64,000 bases of DNA, taken from contig NC_057919.1 in assembly GCF_018873765.1 (NCBI RefSeq), positions 69,248,984 to 69,312,983 on the forward strand, given 5' to 3'. The stretch is from Telopea speciosissima. Lineage: Eukaryota; Streptophyta; Magnoliopsida; Proteales; Proteaceae. Below the pieces are notes generated by a model, which ran no database searches, was not told the origin of the DNA, and was given only the letters and a program-made list of their open reading frames with translations. Below, in pieces: positions 12,252 through 24,159 of this stretch (within the stretch, counting starts at the first letter, position 1; every line of letters begins with the position of its first letter). A program made the position numbers and the translations under genes.

Positions 12252-13245
12252 TTACAGACCTACATGTCAGGTGGATTCTTAATCATATCTTTTCCCTTTC
12301 TTGTGCTATTCTCCATCAATTACTGGTCAGTTTCTGAACTCAATTATTTCCTTTTCTTTCTATTTGTGGTCTTCTTTGGTTCTAAATTGTTTTGCTGGTA
12401 TGCTGTCCTGATTCTCAAGTTTCCATCTCATTTAGCTTCAATATTCTATACTGACTTCTTCTTCTAGGTTTTTGCTTCAATTTTTCTTTCAAAACTCCTA
12501 AAACATATTGATTTTGGAGTTCTTACTGTAAGTATACTTCTTCAAATTCCCAGATTTCAATTCTGTTATTTTGGATACGATTTCATAATACTGTTAAGAC
12601 TTCAGTATGCTTTTATTGATTAAAATAGTTCAGTCATTGAATCAGTTCAGAACCTATCAATATCTGCAATAGATTGCTGTTCTCAGTGTGAATTTTAGTT
12701 TCCTATTTCAAGAAGGAAAACTCCATCAGTTTTCAATCATCTTTTGCAGAACTCTTCTATTGCTTGGATAGAACTATTGGCCAGAATTTCATGCCCATCT
12801 GATTTGGTATCATTGAATTTCTCTGATTGCTAATTTGGTTCCTAATTTCCTACGATTCTGGTTTATTGAGGTTTCTTAACCCAAAAATTCTTTGTTCCCT
12901 AGAAATCCCATTAGTGAAGACACAGGCTTGCGTCTTGAGAGCAGACACTTTGTGAAAAAAAAAAAAAAGAAAGCCAGATGTCAGTATCAATTCCAATCGC
13001 CGTTTAAAAAATTAGGATCGGATTGGTTGAATTGGCTGATTTGGATTGGAATTGACCGTGATCGATCCCAATTGTGGACGTTACAGAATGGTCAATCTAG
13101 GGTTTTTGGGACTGGATCGTTGTGTTAGCATTTTAACAGAAAGAGTTATTTTGGGTTCAAATTTAGCTCATAATTTAGGGCAAGTCCTGCCCAACTTGCA
13201 CCTGCTCTATATCTATCAGAGAAAATAGTTGACAAAACACTACAT
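12252..13245. other. Intergenic DNA with a decayed dispersed repeat near 13000-13090
   Basis: No coding exon is supported. Around 12980-13095 there is GATTGG/GGAATTG-rich sequence resembling patches at about 44945-45145 and 46730-46810, suggesting a dispersed repeat family without visible ends here. A (T)/(A) run lies near 12955-12968. Confidence 0.35.
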
Positions 13246-13249
13246 CCGT

Positions 13250-13670
13250 GAGGCCTTGAAGGGGATGAACATAGAGGTGATGACCCGTGATGATATGGCC
13301 CGGTTAGCAAATATCATAGTCCGACCATTTTTCATGGATAAAATCAAGGCAAAATAGAACGAGGATCAATTGTTGATAAAAATCAAGGAGGAGGTGCAAG
13401 ATGGAAAAAAGAAAGATTTCGGTATTAGTGTAGACGGTGTACTTACATCCGGGATGCGAATTTGTGTTCCGGTTAGCAAATATCATAGTCCGACCATCTT
13501 TCATGGATGAAATCAAGGCAAAATAGAACAAGAATCAATTTTTGGTAAAAATCAAGGAGGAGGTGCAAGATGGTAAAAAGAAAGATTTCGGTGTTAGTGT
13601 AGATGGTGTAGTTACATCCGGGATTCGAATTTGTGTTCCAGATGATCACAAGCTAAAGGAAGGCCTATTG
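13250..13670 (+). pseudogene. Ty3/gypsy polyprotein relic (RNase H to integrase linker) with internal tandem duplication
   Basis: Translation gives MNIEVMTRDDMARLANIIV, then KIKEEVQDGKKKDFGVSVDG and RICVPDDHKLKEGLLRDVHHS. This matches the general pattern just before and within the integrase zinc-binding region of plant gypsy polyproteins (...LCVP....LK..ILEEAHxSxY). A 169-bp segment is duplicated in tandem (13302-13470 and 13471-13639), and both copies carry TAG where a glutamine codon would be expected (IKAK-stop). Nothing else of the element, such as LTRs or reverse transcriptase, was recognised nearby, so this is a dead fragment. Confidence 0.65.
13302..13639. repeat. Tandem duplication, 2 x 169 bp, inside the gypsy relic
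   Basis: Both copies start GGTTAGCAAATATCATAGTC (13302 and 13471) and remain aligned over the full period with scattered substitutions. The shared stop codon shows that the first mutation preceded the duplication or was copied with it. Confidence 0.85.
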
Positions 13671-13719
13671 AGGGATGTGCATCATTCCCCATACATAATA
13701 AATCTGGGGGCACCAAAAT

Positions 13720-13895
13720 GTGTAGGGAAGAGAACGCTATTTGATCACGCAGCCCGCCCCTGCATTCTGACACAGGGTGTGATGCGTGAAATGACCACCG
13801 CACCCCCTAGAACCTCGAAAATGATCAAGGGTGTAGTGGTCATTTCGTGTCCCTTCTGTTAGGGTGTAGGGGTGGCGTGCATTGTGTAGCTTCTC
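13720..13895. mobile_element. Probable foldback MITE of the GGGAAAAAGAACG family, diverged
   Basis: The left end reads GGGAAGAGAACGCTATTTGA and the right end ...GTAGCTTCTCCC, matching the ends of the better preserved copies at 40040-40208 and 57983-58181. No TSD is recognisable. It begins just after the gypsy relic. Confidence 0.5.
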
Positions 13896-13899
13896 CCTT

Positions 13900-14727
13900 T
13901 AAAAATTTATAAATTTTATTCGATTTTGGTTTCCAAAGTTGGAATATTTTGTAGGTTTGGTTTGGTTTTGTTTCGATTTTATACCTAAAACCGTTAAACC
14001 AAATCGTATTACCTATTTTCAAACCAAATTAGGAACTGTTCATATAAAATTATATTCCTTTTTAATTATTTTTTTTGTTTTTTATTTAATCAAATGTAGA
14101 TGTCTAGATGATAAATTCTTTTCCATTTTTGTTTTTTGGAAAAGTTTGATGAATTATGATCCTAGATGTAAAAAAATTGGTCAAACATTTAAAATAGAAT
14201 CTAAATCAAATTAAAACTCACTAAGAAGTTAATTACAAAATTACAAAACTGAATAAAAGTAGAAACTGAACCGAACCTAGTCGATTCAATTTTGGTTTCG
14301 AAATGTATTCCTATTCTCGGTTCAATTCTGGTTTTTATATTTTGTTTCTTAAACCGAATCAAATAACTGAAACCCAACCGTTTGTTGATCCTTTGGCATA
14401 TACGCTGCAGTGGCAAACAATGGATGAATGGACGGCCAATTGCTTTGGCCTCAGATTAAATGGAAACGAACGGTCTATGTTGCAAGACAGCAACATCCTC
14501 GATATTGATGAGAAGTTGGAGAACTACCGTCTGAAATCGGATAACGAAAATCTATAATTTAACGATTCTAAGGGTTGGTGCGTGGTGGTCTGGTGGGGGA
14601 TTGGTATTCGGTAGCAGGTGGCAGCGCCGAGCACTTCAGACTTCAGAGTGAAAGAGTGAAAGAGAAAGGGGAGAAGCAAGGAAAAAGGGAAGTTCTTCCA
14701 AGTTCCATTGCCGAAGAAACCCTTAAA
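13900..14727. other. PHR2 upstream region with a decayed hAT-like repeat
   Basis: About 13900-14390 is AT-rich with repeated TTTTGGTTT/AAACCAAAT-type words, typical of non-autonomous hAT relics, but ends could not be set. From about 14400 to 14727 the sequence becomes more complex and should contain the PHR2 promoter and 5-prime leader. No clear TATA box was seen. Confidence 0.35.
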
Positions 14728-17700
14728 ATGGATGCCAATCTACGAGCCGTAGAACAACTGGAGACCAAGGTGGAAGAAGAACAGGAAGAAATTGCACATT
14801 CATCCTCTAAAGCCGCCTCTGTAGTTACTCCTCCGTTATCCACAGCTTCAATCTCTCTCTCCCTCTCAACCATCCTCCCCACTCATCTCCTTCTCCCTCC
14901 CAAACCCTCCTCTCTACTCCCTGCTCTTCCCAACAAAATCAAAATCCCCTCTCAGGTATCCTCTCTGTCTCACCTCTCCCTCTCTTCCTCCTCCCAATCT
15001 CCTCCCAAGTCATCCTTCCGCTCCACCTTTTCGGCCTCTCCACTCCAAGCCCCTCTCCCACGCGCCCCCCGTCGGTCCTCTGAACCGTCCAACCTCGCTG
15101 GAGTCCGTCGTTCGTCCATCGTGTGGTTCCGAAATGACCTCCGTGTGCACGACAATGAGTGCCTCAATACTGCCCAGAACGAGTCCATTTCGGTCCTTCC
15201 CGTCTACTGCTTCGACCCTCGCGACTACGGCAAGTCCTCCTCGGGATTTGATAAGACAGGGCCCTACCGTGCTACTTTCTTGATTGAGTCCGTCTCTGAT
15301 CTACGGCGAACCCTCCAGTCCAGAGGGTCCGACCTCGTGGTCAGGATTGGGAAGCCGGAGATCGTTTTAGTTGATTTGGCGAAGGCTATTGGGGCCGATG
15401 CCGTTTATGCACATAGGGAGGTATCACACGATGAGGTTCGTGCTGAGGAGAAGATTGAGGCTGCAATGAAGGAGGAAGGTGTGGAGGTGAAGTTCTTCTG
15501 GGGGAGCACCTTGTATCACCTCGACGATTTGCCGTTCAAGCTGGAGGAAATGCCGTCCAATTATGGTGGGTTTAGGGAGAAGCTGCAAGCCCTGGAAGTG
15601 AGGAGTACAATTGCGGCTCTGGATCAATTTAAGGGTTTGCCAGCCAGAGGAGATGTAGAGCCCGGTGAGATTCCAACCTTGCTGGATCTGGGGCTCAACC
15701 CAACTGCAACAATAACTCAGGTTCGGCTGCTCAGTTTACTTGATTTCTCAATTTCATTCATTTTTAATGAAGCCGTACTTTTCCTTTTTCATTATGTTAA
15801 GTTTTTTTTTTTTTTAAAAAAAAAAAAAAGAGGAAATCTGGTTAGTGGTATGTTTGATTGAGGTCAGACTGGACTGAACCCAGATTGTGATACGATTGGA
15901 CACTGACTTTACCCATTACCGACTTAACAAAGTTGCATCTTCATAAACAGTGAGGAACTTTCAATCTGGTATCATGCAATGAAAGACATTTTTTTTTTTA
16001 CAAAAAAAAAGAAGATTCTTAACACCTACACTTACGATTAGAGCAAATTAGAGTTGGTTTAGTCATGTGTCGAATCCATACTTTTTCTAAGCCAGTGTGC
16101 AATTTTCTTATTTCAAAATCTTTTAGTTGTGGTTTGAAACTTTCATAATACCTGCCAGTTGGTATAACTCTTGTTGTGTTATGTGATATTTAAATTTGCG
16201 AGAACAGGGTTGATTGTAACAATTCCATGTGCAGTAGAGCGTACTTACTACTACTTGGTCAAAATTTATACAATTGCTGCATATTGTCATCAATCCATGG
16301 AACACAGAGTGTGAGCAAGCATGTGAGCGCTTGTGATTGAACTATATATAAATCTACTCCAAGACTATGATGTCATTAAGGCGACATAAAATATACACTC
16401 GAAGCAGAACGGACAGATAGGATTGGAATAATTAACAAGTTTTTGGTATGTAAAATCTTCTTGGTGATTCCATTTATGACATGTCTGGATCCAAAAGGTT
16501 CTACACTAATTGAATTTACAGCCTCATATTGTCATACTTTTGATTGTAAGAAATGCCTTGTGGATCCTAAAGGCTCGGGGAAAAAAATTTCATGATCAAA
16601 GCATTATTTCATTTAAGCTATCAATTACCTACTATCCACATGATGTATTTTCTTTATCAACTTTGAACTGCCAAATCTATGGTTTCTATCTACTAGATAT
16701 CCGGACCTAAGATTATCTTTACTACATGACCACAACTATTGAAAACAGAACTATTATATTATCAATTACGCTCAAACTTCAAACATGTTCTTTGGTCTTT
16801 GACCATAATCATATATGGCAAACTGAATTGTCTGACAATTTCATGATCACTTATAAGTTATAATCATCGTTTTGGATGTTACAACTGCTTATCTCAAAAG
16901 CTCGGGCTGTTAAGTAAGGGCCACAACAATGTATATCAATACACAACAACCCCCACACGTGAAGGTACTAAAACTCGGAACTCGGTACCAACTCGGCCCT
17001 TAGAAATACCGAGTCTAGTCGAGATCTCGATCTCGCCGAGTTGGTGTAATTTTTTTCTTCCGACTCGAAGCCTCAACTCGGTGGGTTTTAGACCTAGTTT
17101 GAGTATGAAACTTGGTATTCAGCCTATTTTAGGCCATTTAAACACAATGACACTAACAAATTTTGCAAAAACAAGTCCAAATATGAGTTTCACTTCGGAC
17201 CATAGGTTGTTAGGCAACGACGTACTAAAATACCCTACTCTACACATAATTTAGTAATAGAAAACAATCAAAACATTCAATTAATTTAAAACAACTTAAA
17301 TAAGCATTAGAAATGTTAAAGTGTACTATACATCAATCTTTAAACAAATGTTACATAAAATATGATATGTTAATGTAATAAGTTCCAATACGATCCACAT
17401 AGAATTCCCATGTCATAGTGTTGCAGTAGTTTTGCATATAGTTTGCCACAACACTTATATAAGTGTTGTCATCAATATATTCCAAGTCCCCTATTCTAGG
17501 GCACATGGGAGGCGGTTGCCATGAGGCGTGAGATCCACTGCTACTATCATATTGAGGCATGTATGGGTATTGCTGGTTTGGGACTGGGAATATGAGATTC
17601 CGTCAAGTGATAGATCGTCCAAAGTTATGTAACATATCTTAAAATGACATGAATCTATCAAGGATTGAACAATTTTTTTTGAAAAAAATAGATTTTGGGG

Positions 17701-20700
17701 AAAAATAGTTTACCTTTGAAAAATCCTTCAAATTTGTGATGAATCTTGAAGATGTGTAGTTGAATCTTCAAATGTGAAGCTGAATCATCTCTCCCGAAGT
17801 TAAAGTTTTGAAATCCATAGGTTAAATGAAGGAGCTTCAAATGGGGAAGAAGCGAGTAGTTTTGGGAGTTTTGGACAGAATTCGACCGAGATATGTCGAT
17901 TTCTGTCGAGTTAGGTAAGTAAATAAACCAGTAGATGGGTAATTTTCTGGGTCAACCCGAGATCCGAGATCTCGACCCAAGATCTTGTACTATTTTATAT
18001 CATATTCCAACTTGTCTCGGTTTCTCAAAAAAACGAGAAACTAGCTGAGATCTCGCGAGTTCTCGAACTATGCCACACGTGCCCACCCCCCCCCCCCCAC
18101 CCAAAAAAATAAAAATAAAAAATACACACTGCTTTGCATGTGACACCATCATGTAGTACGAAGGGGGCGCAATGCGTAGAGACACAAGCACAACAACACA
18201 TAACACAAACCCCTCGCACTTTTCAGGGATCGAACACCCGACCTTCTAGCTCTAATACCATGTTGCAACTGCTTATCCCAAAAGCTTGGGTCACAACAAT
18301 GTATATCAACACACAACAGCAATGGACATGCTTACACTTACCCATTGTGCTATACTAATCAAATCCAAGGTATAGTGGGACATGAAATATTGAAGACTTG
18401 GACAATTCTGCATGCTGTACGAGAAAATACTTTTTGGGTTTTAGATATTACCACAGTAAGTGCTGAGTATGATTTGTCATTGATAAATCAGCACTCTTCT
18501 TCCATCCAGGATGGAAAGAGAAAATATTTTTTTCTACTTTAGCTAGTATTGCTATAAATGATGTGGTTGGTTCTTGTTAAGCAGGGTGGAAAGCCAGCTG
18601 CGAACGCTTCTCTTGTGGGAGGGGAAACCGAAGCATTACAGAGGCTTAGAAAATTTGCAGTGGAATGTCAGGTACAGCCAAACAAGGGAGATAGTAGCAT
18701 ATATGGTGCCAACTTTTCCTGTAAGATCTCTCCATGGTTGGCCATGGGATGCCTATCTCCTCGTTACATGTTTGATGAGCTAAAGAAATCTGCCACCAGG
18801 TGCTGTAGTCTAATATTTCTTATGTATACAATTTTCTAATTATATCAGAGTTCCACAAAGATTTTTCTAACTTGAACAAAATTTTGAATTCTAGAATAAT
18901 TTCTGCTTCAACCCGGAAAGATGGTGGTTCTGGCCCATCTGATACTGGAATGAACTGGCTGATGTTTGAGTTGTTATGGAGAGATTTCTTCAGGTAACTG
19001 ATATATCCCGAAATCTGACCTTTCTATAAAGTGGGTTTACTTGTGCCTGTGTCCCATGCAATAGGAAGCAGGTATTTTCTCCAAAAGAAGTAGTGTTCAT
19101 ATGCCTTGACTATGATTTTTGGCCATGAGGAAATCTAAGATTGCTGTCCGCCTGACTGCAGAGGCAATCTCCCTGCAGCATATCAGGGAATGTTGTTCAG
19201 CTTCAGTGAGGAGGCTGACAGTGTAACATGTCCCACCTCTAGGATACCTGACGTTCCAAGCTTTTTTACCTTTCTGGTTAAAGGTCCTGTGCTTTTCTGA
19301 TTGACCAGAGGTGGTTCTTGCACTATTAAGCCTATTTAAAGGCAAGATATCCTGGGATCTGTGCTCCTAAGTTGTATGATATAGTCGCAAACCTAGACAT
19401 ACATCAAATAGGGACTCTTTCTGAGTCAAATTGCTATACATATTCCATAGTTATCTAGGCGACACCTAGGTGTCAGGCTCCTTGGGCGCCTTTGCCCGCC
19501 TTGTTGGTGTCGCCTAGATTTTGGACCCTCGCCACCGCCTTGGTCGCCTTGCCGCCTTGATAACTATGATACATAATTACATATTTGGTAAATCAGAAGT
19601 GATACTTGCTCTATTATAGCCTATGTATTGGCCAACTGTCTTGGGATTGGATCTCTAAGTTCGATATATGCCAAATGACTGATAGAGTGCCTCATCCAGT
19701 GAATTGAAAAAGAATTGTCCTGAATCTCCTTTAAGGCACAGCTGATTAAGGACCGAGATAAAATTGATCCAGCTGGTAAGCAGTTGCAATGACATAGAAC
19801 TGAGTTATTTTGGTTCTACTTTAGGGAAGCTGGTGTTCGTTTACCTTCTGCTCTGATGGGGGTGGGCCAACTCACTCCACTAACAGGATTGATCTCTGGT
19901 CTGAATGCTAGAACATTGATTACATGTACTAACCATATGATTGATACTTGATAAATCTGGAGGAGTAATTGAACCTTGTGTGTCCGTCCTGGACCAATTT
20001 GGTTTCCAAGAAAAAGACATTATGGTCTTAAATGAAGAAATAGCATACTTGGGTGCTTAATAATGGAGAAACATATGATTGAACTAGCAATTAAACAAAG
20101 TGGGCCGAAGTGCAGGTTGATGATCCTGAGGTTCAAGCTGGATGCAGAAGGATCAATGGAGGATTGGTGGAAAAGGATGAGGATGGTGGATGGGTTGCGG
20201 TCAAAATTTTAGGAAGGGTAATTATGCTGACGAAGATCTTAGGAAGGAAATGGAGGACTCGATAGATAAGGCAGAAGGCATAGGATATCAGTGACCTTTC
20301 TGATTGGATGTTTGTATGGCTTTGGTTTTATAGTATTTGCACCTACCTGAAAATTTCATCTAGATATTCAAACAAGCAGCAGTGAAAATCTTCTTAAATA
20401 AGACCTGTATGGTGAAGAAGGGTCTGAGAATGTTCCTAGGGTTAACTCTTTAAAATTCAACTAAAAATACACCACTTCATTCCCCGTGCAGATATTTTTG
20501 AAATTCTCATTATTTGCAGTTAAAATTAAACTTAAAATATGTCAGTAAATTGCTCATGCACGTAATAATGAACTCTCAAATTTATAATCTAGGCTAACTT
20601 AGTTTTCATTGAAGCTGCTATTACTAAACTAAGCTCACTTATTATTATATTTGCAGTCATACAATAACAGTCTTCTTGCTATGGAAAGAAGAATTTAGCT

Positions 20701-21360
20701 AAGAGTAAATAAAACTGTATTCTGGTCCCTGGACCATTTCCTAGATACTAGTTTATTAGTTGAGATTTGTGAGATCGACACAACTATATAGGACCAAGGA
20801 TGGCAGTGGATGAGCCAACTTCTGTAGAACCATATCCCAAATTGGATTTGGTTTATCAATCAGGTGAAACATACCCCAACTTGTGGGTACTTGTTGGGTT
20901 GGGAGTTTCTTTAGTAAGATTTGGTGTTAAGTTGTTTGAGCTGTGGTGTTCAATCTTGACCTTGTTCTGTTTTTTATCAGGTTTGTATGCTATTCTGAGC
21001 CCTCCATTATCAGTCTGGATCATTGGGTGAGTATAGGAATGACCACCATTGCATGGTCAGTAGCACTAAGGTTCATAGGTTGTCCAGCAGTTGGCGAGAG
21101 TAAATCTGACAACCCTACTTTAGAGTCTAGCCTTTGCTTGTAATGAACCCCATGACCATGCCCTGATTAAGAACCAGCCAGGGTTCACAACAACTTAAAA
21201 CATGCTGTTTCGCAGAGCCATCTGAGGTCTGTTTCGCGGGCTTTCTTTACTCATGCTTTTCTTTTATATTTAATTCAGATTCATCACCAAGAAGTACAGC
21301 TCTACCAAGAAACAGCTTGTTGGTTCTGCAGCTACAGCTTGCACTGGTGCCCTTGCTTGA
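14728..21360 (+). CDS. PHR2: Photolyase/blue-light receptor-like protein PHR2
   Basis: Four exons join in phase: 14728-15720, 18585-18799, 18895-18993 and 21279-21360 (1,389 nt, 462 aa). The start is the first ATG of the frame after an upstream stop-rich leader (MDANLRAVEQ). Residues 1-130 are Ser/Pro/Leu-rich and low-complexity, compatible with an organellar transit peptide. The DNA photolyase N-terminal fold starts at about residue 130 (SSIVWFRNDLRVHDNECL). Exons 2-3 carry part of the FAD-binding region (KISPWLAMGCLSPRYMF, NWLMFELLWRDFFR). The protein ends soon after at FITKKYSS...ACTGALA. This early end and the length (about 450 aa) fit plant PHR2 rather than the longer CRY-DASH/CRY3. Much of the C-terminal FAD/DNA lobe is absent, so repair activity is uncertain. 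Intron 1 (2.9 kb) and intron 3 (2.3 kb) have been enlarged by transposons. Confidence 0.88.
16877..18318 (-). mobile_element. SMART/TRIM-like retrotransposon with very short LTRs, in PHR2 intron 1
   Basis: Two related TG...CA blocks, 16877-16948 (72 bp) and 18261-18318 (58 bp), share TGTTRCAACTGCTTATC and CACAACAATGTATATCAA. Just inside the right block is GCTCTAATACCA, the complement of a tRNA-Met-type primer-binding site (TGGTATTAGAGC), so the element is on the minus strand. Just inside the left block is ACCCCCACAC, the complement of a polypurine tract. LTRs this short characterise SMART elements. The interior is interrupted by a second transposon (16962-18073). Outer 5-bp flanks do not match perfectly (TTGGA and GCAAT), so the exact outer borders or the TSD have decayed. 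Confidence 0.65.
16962..18073. mobile_element. Nested transposon (GAGATCTCG-rich, about 1.1 kb) inside the short-LTR element
   Basis: The insertion is bracketed by CCACACGTG at 16953-16961 and 18073-18081 (9 bp; 8 bp if CACACGTG). The ends are loosely inverted (CTAAAACTCGGAACTCGG on the left; CGCGAGTTCTCGAAC on the right) and the subterminal parts are rich in GAGATCTCG words. The minus strand at 17560-17351 has an open stretch MPQYDSSSGSHASW...CPRIGDLEYIDD that may be a transposase remnant; I do not recognise it. A TSD of 8 bp would suggest hAT and 9 bp Mutator; I cannot decide. Confidence 0.6.
19446..19568. mobile_element. Foldback MITE (CATAGTTATC termini) in PHR2 intron 3
   Basis: The left end CATAGTTATCTAGGCG is the inverse of the right end GCCTTGATAACTATG, and the interior is GCCTTGG/GGCGACC-rich, forming a hairpin. 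The flanks ATACATATT (19436-19444) and ATACATAAT (19569-19577) agree at 8 of 9 bases. CATAGTTATCAAGGCG-type MITEs are widespread in plants (established). Confidence 0.65.
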
Positions 21361-24040
21361 GGGAGAACTCTCAATAGAGTTGGAAGGAAATTTCAGATGT
21401 GAGTTGAAATTTTCCCTTCTATGTTAATGATATGTCAAGGAAGGGTAGGGGAAATGCCACTATTCTGTTTCTGTCTGAAGACATTTTGTAACTTTGTATA
21501 TCCTCACAATAAGAAAATTCTGGGATCAACTTGGGGGATGCATGGCACTTTACTAATGAACTTTACGTTCTTCTCCATTTCAAGTTTATTTCTTAACCCA
21601 CCCACCCCCAAAAAAAAAATAATAGAAAAAAAAATAAAGTTTATTATTGTGTGTCGATTTTCTGCATTTGTTGCTGAAAGGGATCTTTCTTTAATTACCA
21701 GTGAGAGGTCAGAAGCTGCTCATGAAATCTGAATGATCCATGTTTGTGCATGCAAATTCTCTCTCTCTTGCTGAGTCCTTTTTGTTGTTTGTTAAACACT
21801 CCCGATATCAACGAATTGTAATATTTAAGACAGCTTTTGATATTTTTGTGTTTGAATGATGTTCTAAGTATTACTTAAAAGAATCCACACAAAAAATTAC
21901 TTAGAGAAATTAAAAATACCTGAAAATCAAGAATGCTTGTTATTGGCAAAGGATCGTGCACCTCATCCTTGTGTGGGTCTTGGCTTTTAAGAAGGATGTT
22001 GATAATAGAGAATTCAGTTAGGAGTCATTCTTCCTTTTTATATTTTTTGGAAGAGATCGTTGTCAGGTTGTGCAGTTGCATCGATGCGGGGGCCAATGAG
22101 AACGCATGCAAAGGGATTTGTCTGAATGAGACTTTTTATTTTACTAGGGGTTGAATGGTAAATTCACATGATCCTGTGTTTGGGTGCAGGTATCACGTGG
22201 CCAGTAGTTTTTTTTCCTATTAAAAAATTGGACAAATAACTTGCGCATCACATTAGCAGCCTGATATTGGTCAGTCGGACGGTGGTGGCATTTTCAGCAT
22301 GCAACTTGTTCGCACCTTTAGAGGACTAATTTTGTGCAATAGCAAGCTGTTGTGACATAATGGTCACGGGTTTGAGTTAGAAACAGTCTTTCTGTGAAGT
22401 GGGGATAAGACTGCTTAATTATGAACCTTTCTAGACCCTGTAGTGGAGGGAGCCTTATGCGCTAGTTACATCCTTTTAGTTGTTTTCCACCCTTTTCTAG
22501 TCCATAACCTAACCAAAATCGATCTCTTGGTTGAACCATTTATCATTATGTGGGTGGTACTCTTTTTTATTGTAAAAATCATGCTTTAATTGTTATCTGA
22601 GAACTGAATTGGTTAGAATGAAAACCCTATTTTGATCCTCTCTTTTTTCCAATGCTTTTGCTGATGGAGTTGGTTTTCACTCTATTTTCATCGTTCCAGC
22701 ATGGCTTTGATTTGGCATGTGGTGTCGGTTCATCTCGGATGTCTATAACAAGGTTATAACCTCCAGCCATGGGAAATCATGTCATATCTCCGATCAAACA
22801 GCCCACCATGACACCATCTATCCTGGCCATGCTCATTCCGGTAGTCCCCTTTGTGATTCCTGTTGATCTTCCTCGCAACATCCTCCTCACTCACCCTCTC
22901 CACTTTTATCGAGAGAAACCCCACTTTTCTTGCCGTGGGGCCGAGATTTTTGTAATTGTGGCGTGAAAACAATTCACCATTAACGGGGTGAATTTTGAAA
23001 ATCAGACAAAGAATCCTCCATCGCTCCGTTGCGCGCATGGTTTTCTTTTCTTAACATCCAAACACAGTCTAATGTAAAATATGGACATTCATATCCTATT
23101 TTCAATATACTGGAAGCATCATCGTTACTTCACGGTAGAGCCTAGCACAGAGAATTATAAGTTCAGTACATGCAAAAAGGAGACGGACTCTCATCAACTT
23201 GATTGTTGAACAGACTCCGGTTTCAAGATGGGATGTTAAAAGCTAAAACTGCATATCTTACGGATGCTTCGGTTGAGAGCTTCATCAATGAGGTTTCTGC
23301 AACCGAAACTCATTCCATTTTGACTTGCCCATAACTGCCAAATTTTGCACAACTTTCATGATGAATTCTGAATCCTCTTTCAGGCTTTGTTTTGCGAAAT
23401 GCAAATACAGATGTTGGATCTATACATCTTTACATCTTTGTTACAGATTTTCTTAGACCATTCCAATAGGCAAAATGGCCTTTGAGCAGCCCACCTAGGA
23501 AGGCCTTCCCCCATGCCATTCTCATTGTGCCACATGAATGTATAATGCAGCTGTTCCAAACATTTGATATTGAGGACATCATCTGGATTAGCCATGTGTT
23601 AAATTTCATAGCTCTAATTCAATCATCAAATACCCACCATGGGAGTTAATCCCACCAAAAAAAAATAATAATAAAAAATTCATGCATCCCCATGTATGTC
23701 CATGCACGTTGACTATACTCCGTCTAGTAATGTGCACTCTCCCATAGCCTGATTTTTCAAAAGCTCTGTTTTTCCAATTGACAAACTCTGTTTGAGCTGC
23801 AATTTGACATGTGAGCAGGGGACCATAGGGTCTACCGACTACCGGTCCACAAAATTTGGGCCCAACTAAGCTGCTGCCACATGTTAGATTATTGGGCACC
23901 CCAGGAAGGCCTTCCTATGTGGGCCCAACTGAGACCCTGTTTGATAAAAAACAAGGGTGCAGGCCTCCTATGTGGGCCGTGCAGGAAAAAGTGCCTCATC
24001 TCAATATCCTTGCTACAGTTTGGTGAAGAATGAAGCCAAA
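21361..24040. other. PHR2 3-prime flank and intergenic region to the PPR gene
   Basis: After the PHR2 stop there is 3-prime UTR, then AT-rich DNA. It holds an Au-SINE relic (about 22318-22487) and, at 22754-23038 on the minus strand, a 94-codon open frame with no recognisable domain. I specifically looked here for the missing C-terminal exon of eL22 on the minus strand and saw none. Confidence 0.4.
22318..22487 (+). mobile_element. Au-SINE, diverged copy
   Basis: It includes ATGGTCACGGGTTTGAGTTA, a Pol III B-box-like segment, then CTAGACCCTGTAGTGG and GGGAGCCTTATGCGCTAG, matching in order the sequence of the better preserved Au-type copy at 41235-41409. Mutations are numerous and no TSD is clear. 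Confidence 0.65.
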
Positions 24041-24159
24041 TATTCAACTATAATATGATTTGGGTTGCTCTCCTCATTCTGCTTTCTCCGCCGTAACTGT
24101 CTAGTGTCTCTTTAAAGTCAGAAATGAATCCCCAGCCCCCTGGAGACTGGTAGATGGAA

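Noticed and set aside
14728..21360. Calling the photolyase gene CRY-DASH (CRY3)
   Set aside because: The protein ends right after the RDFFRFITKKYSS segment at 462 aa, whereas CRY-DASH proteins continue for well over 100 residues; PHR2 fits better.
22754..23038. 94-codon minus-strand open frame between PHR2 and the PPR gene
   Set aside because: It has no recognisable domain, no splice context and no similarity to the missing eL22 C-terminus.
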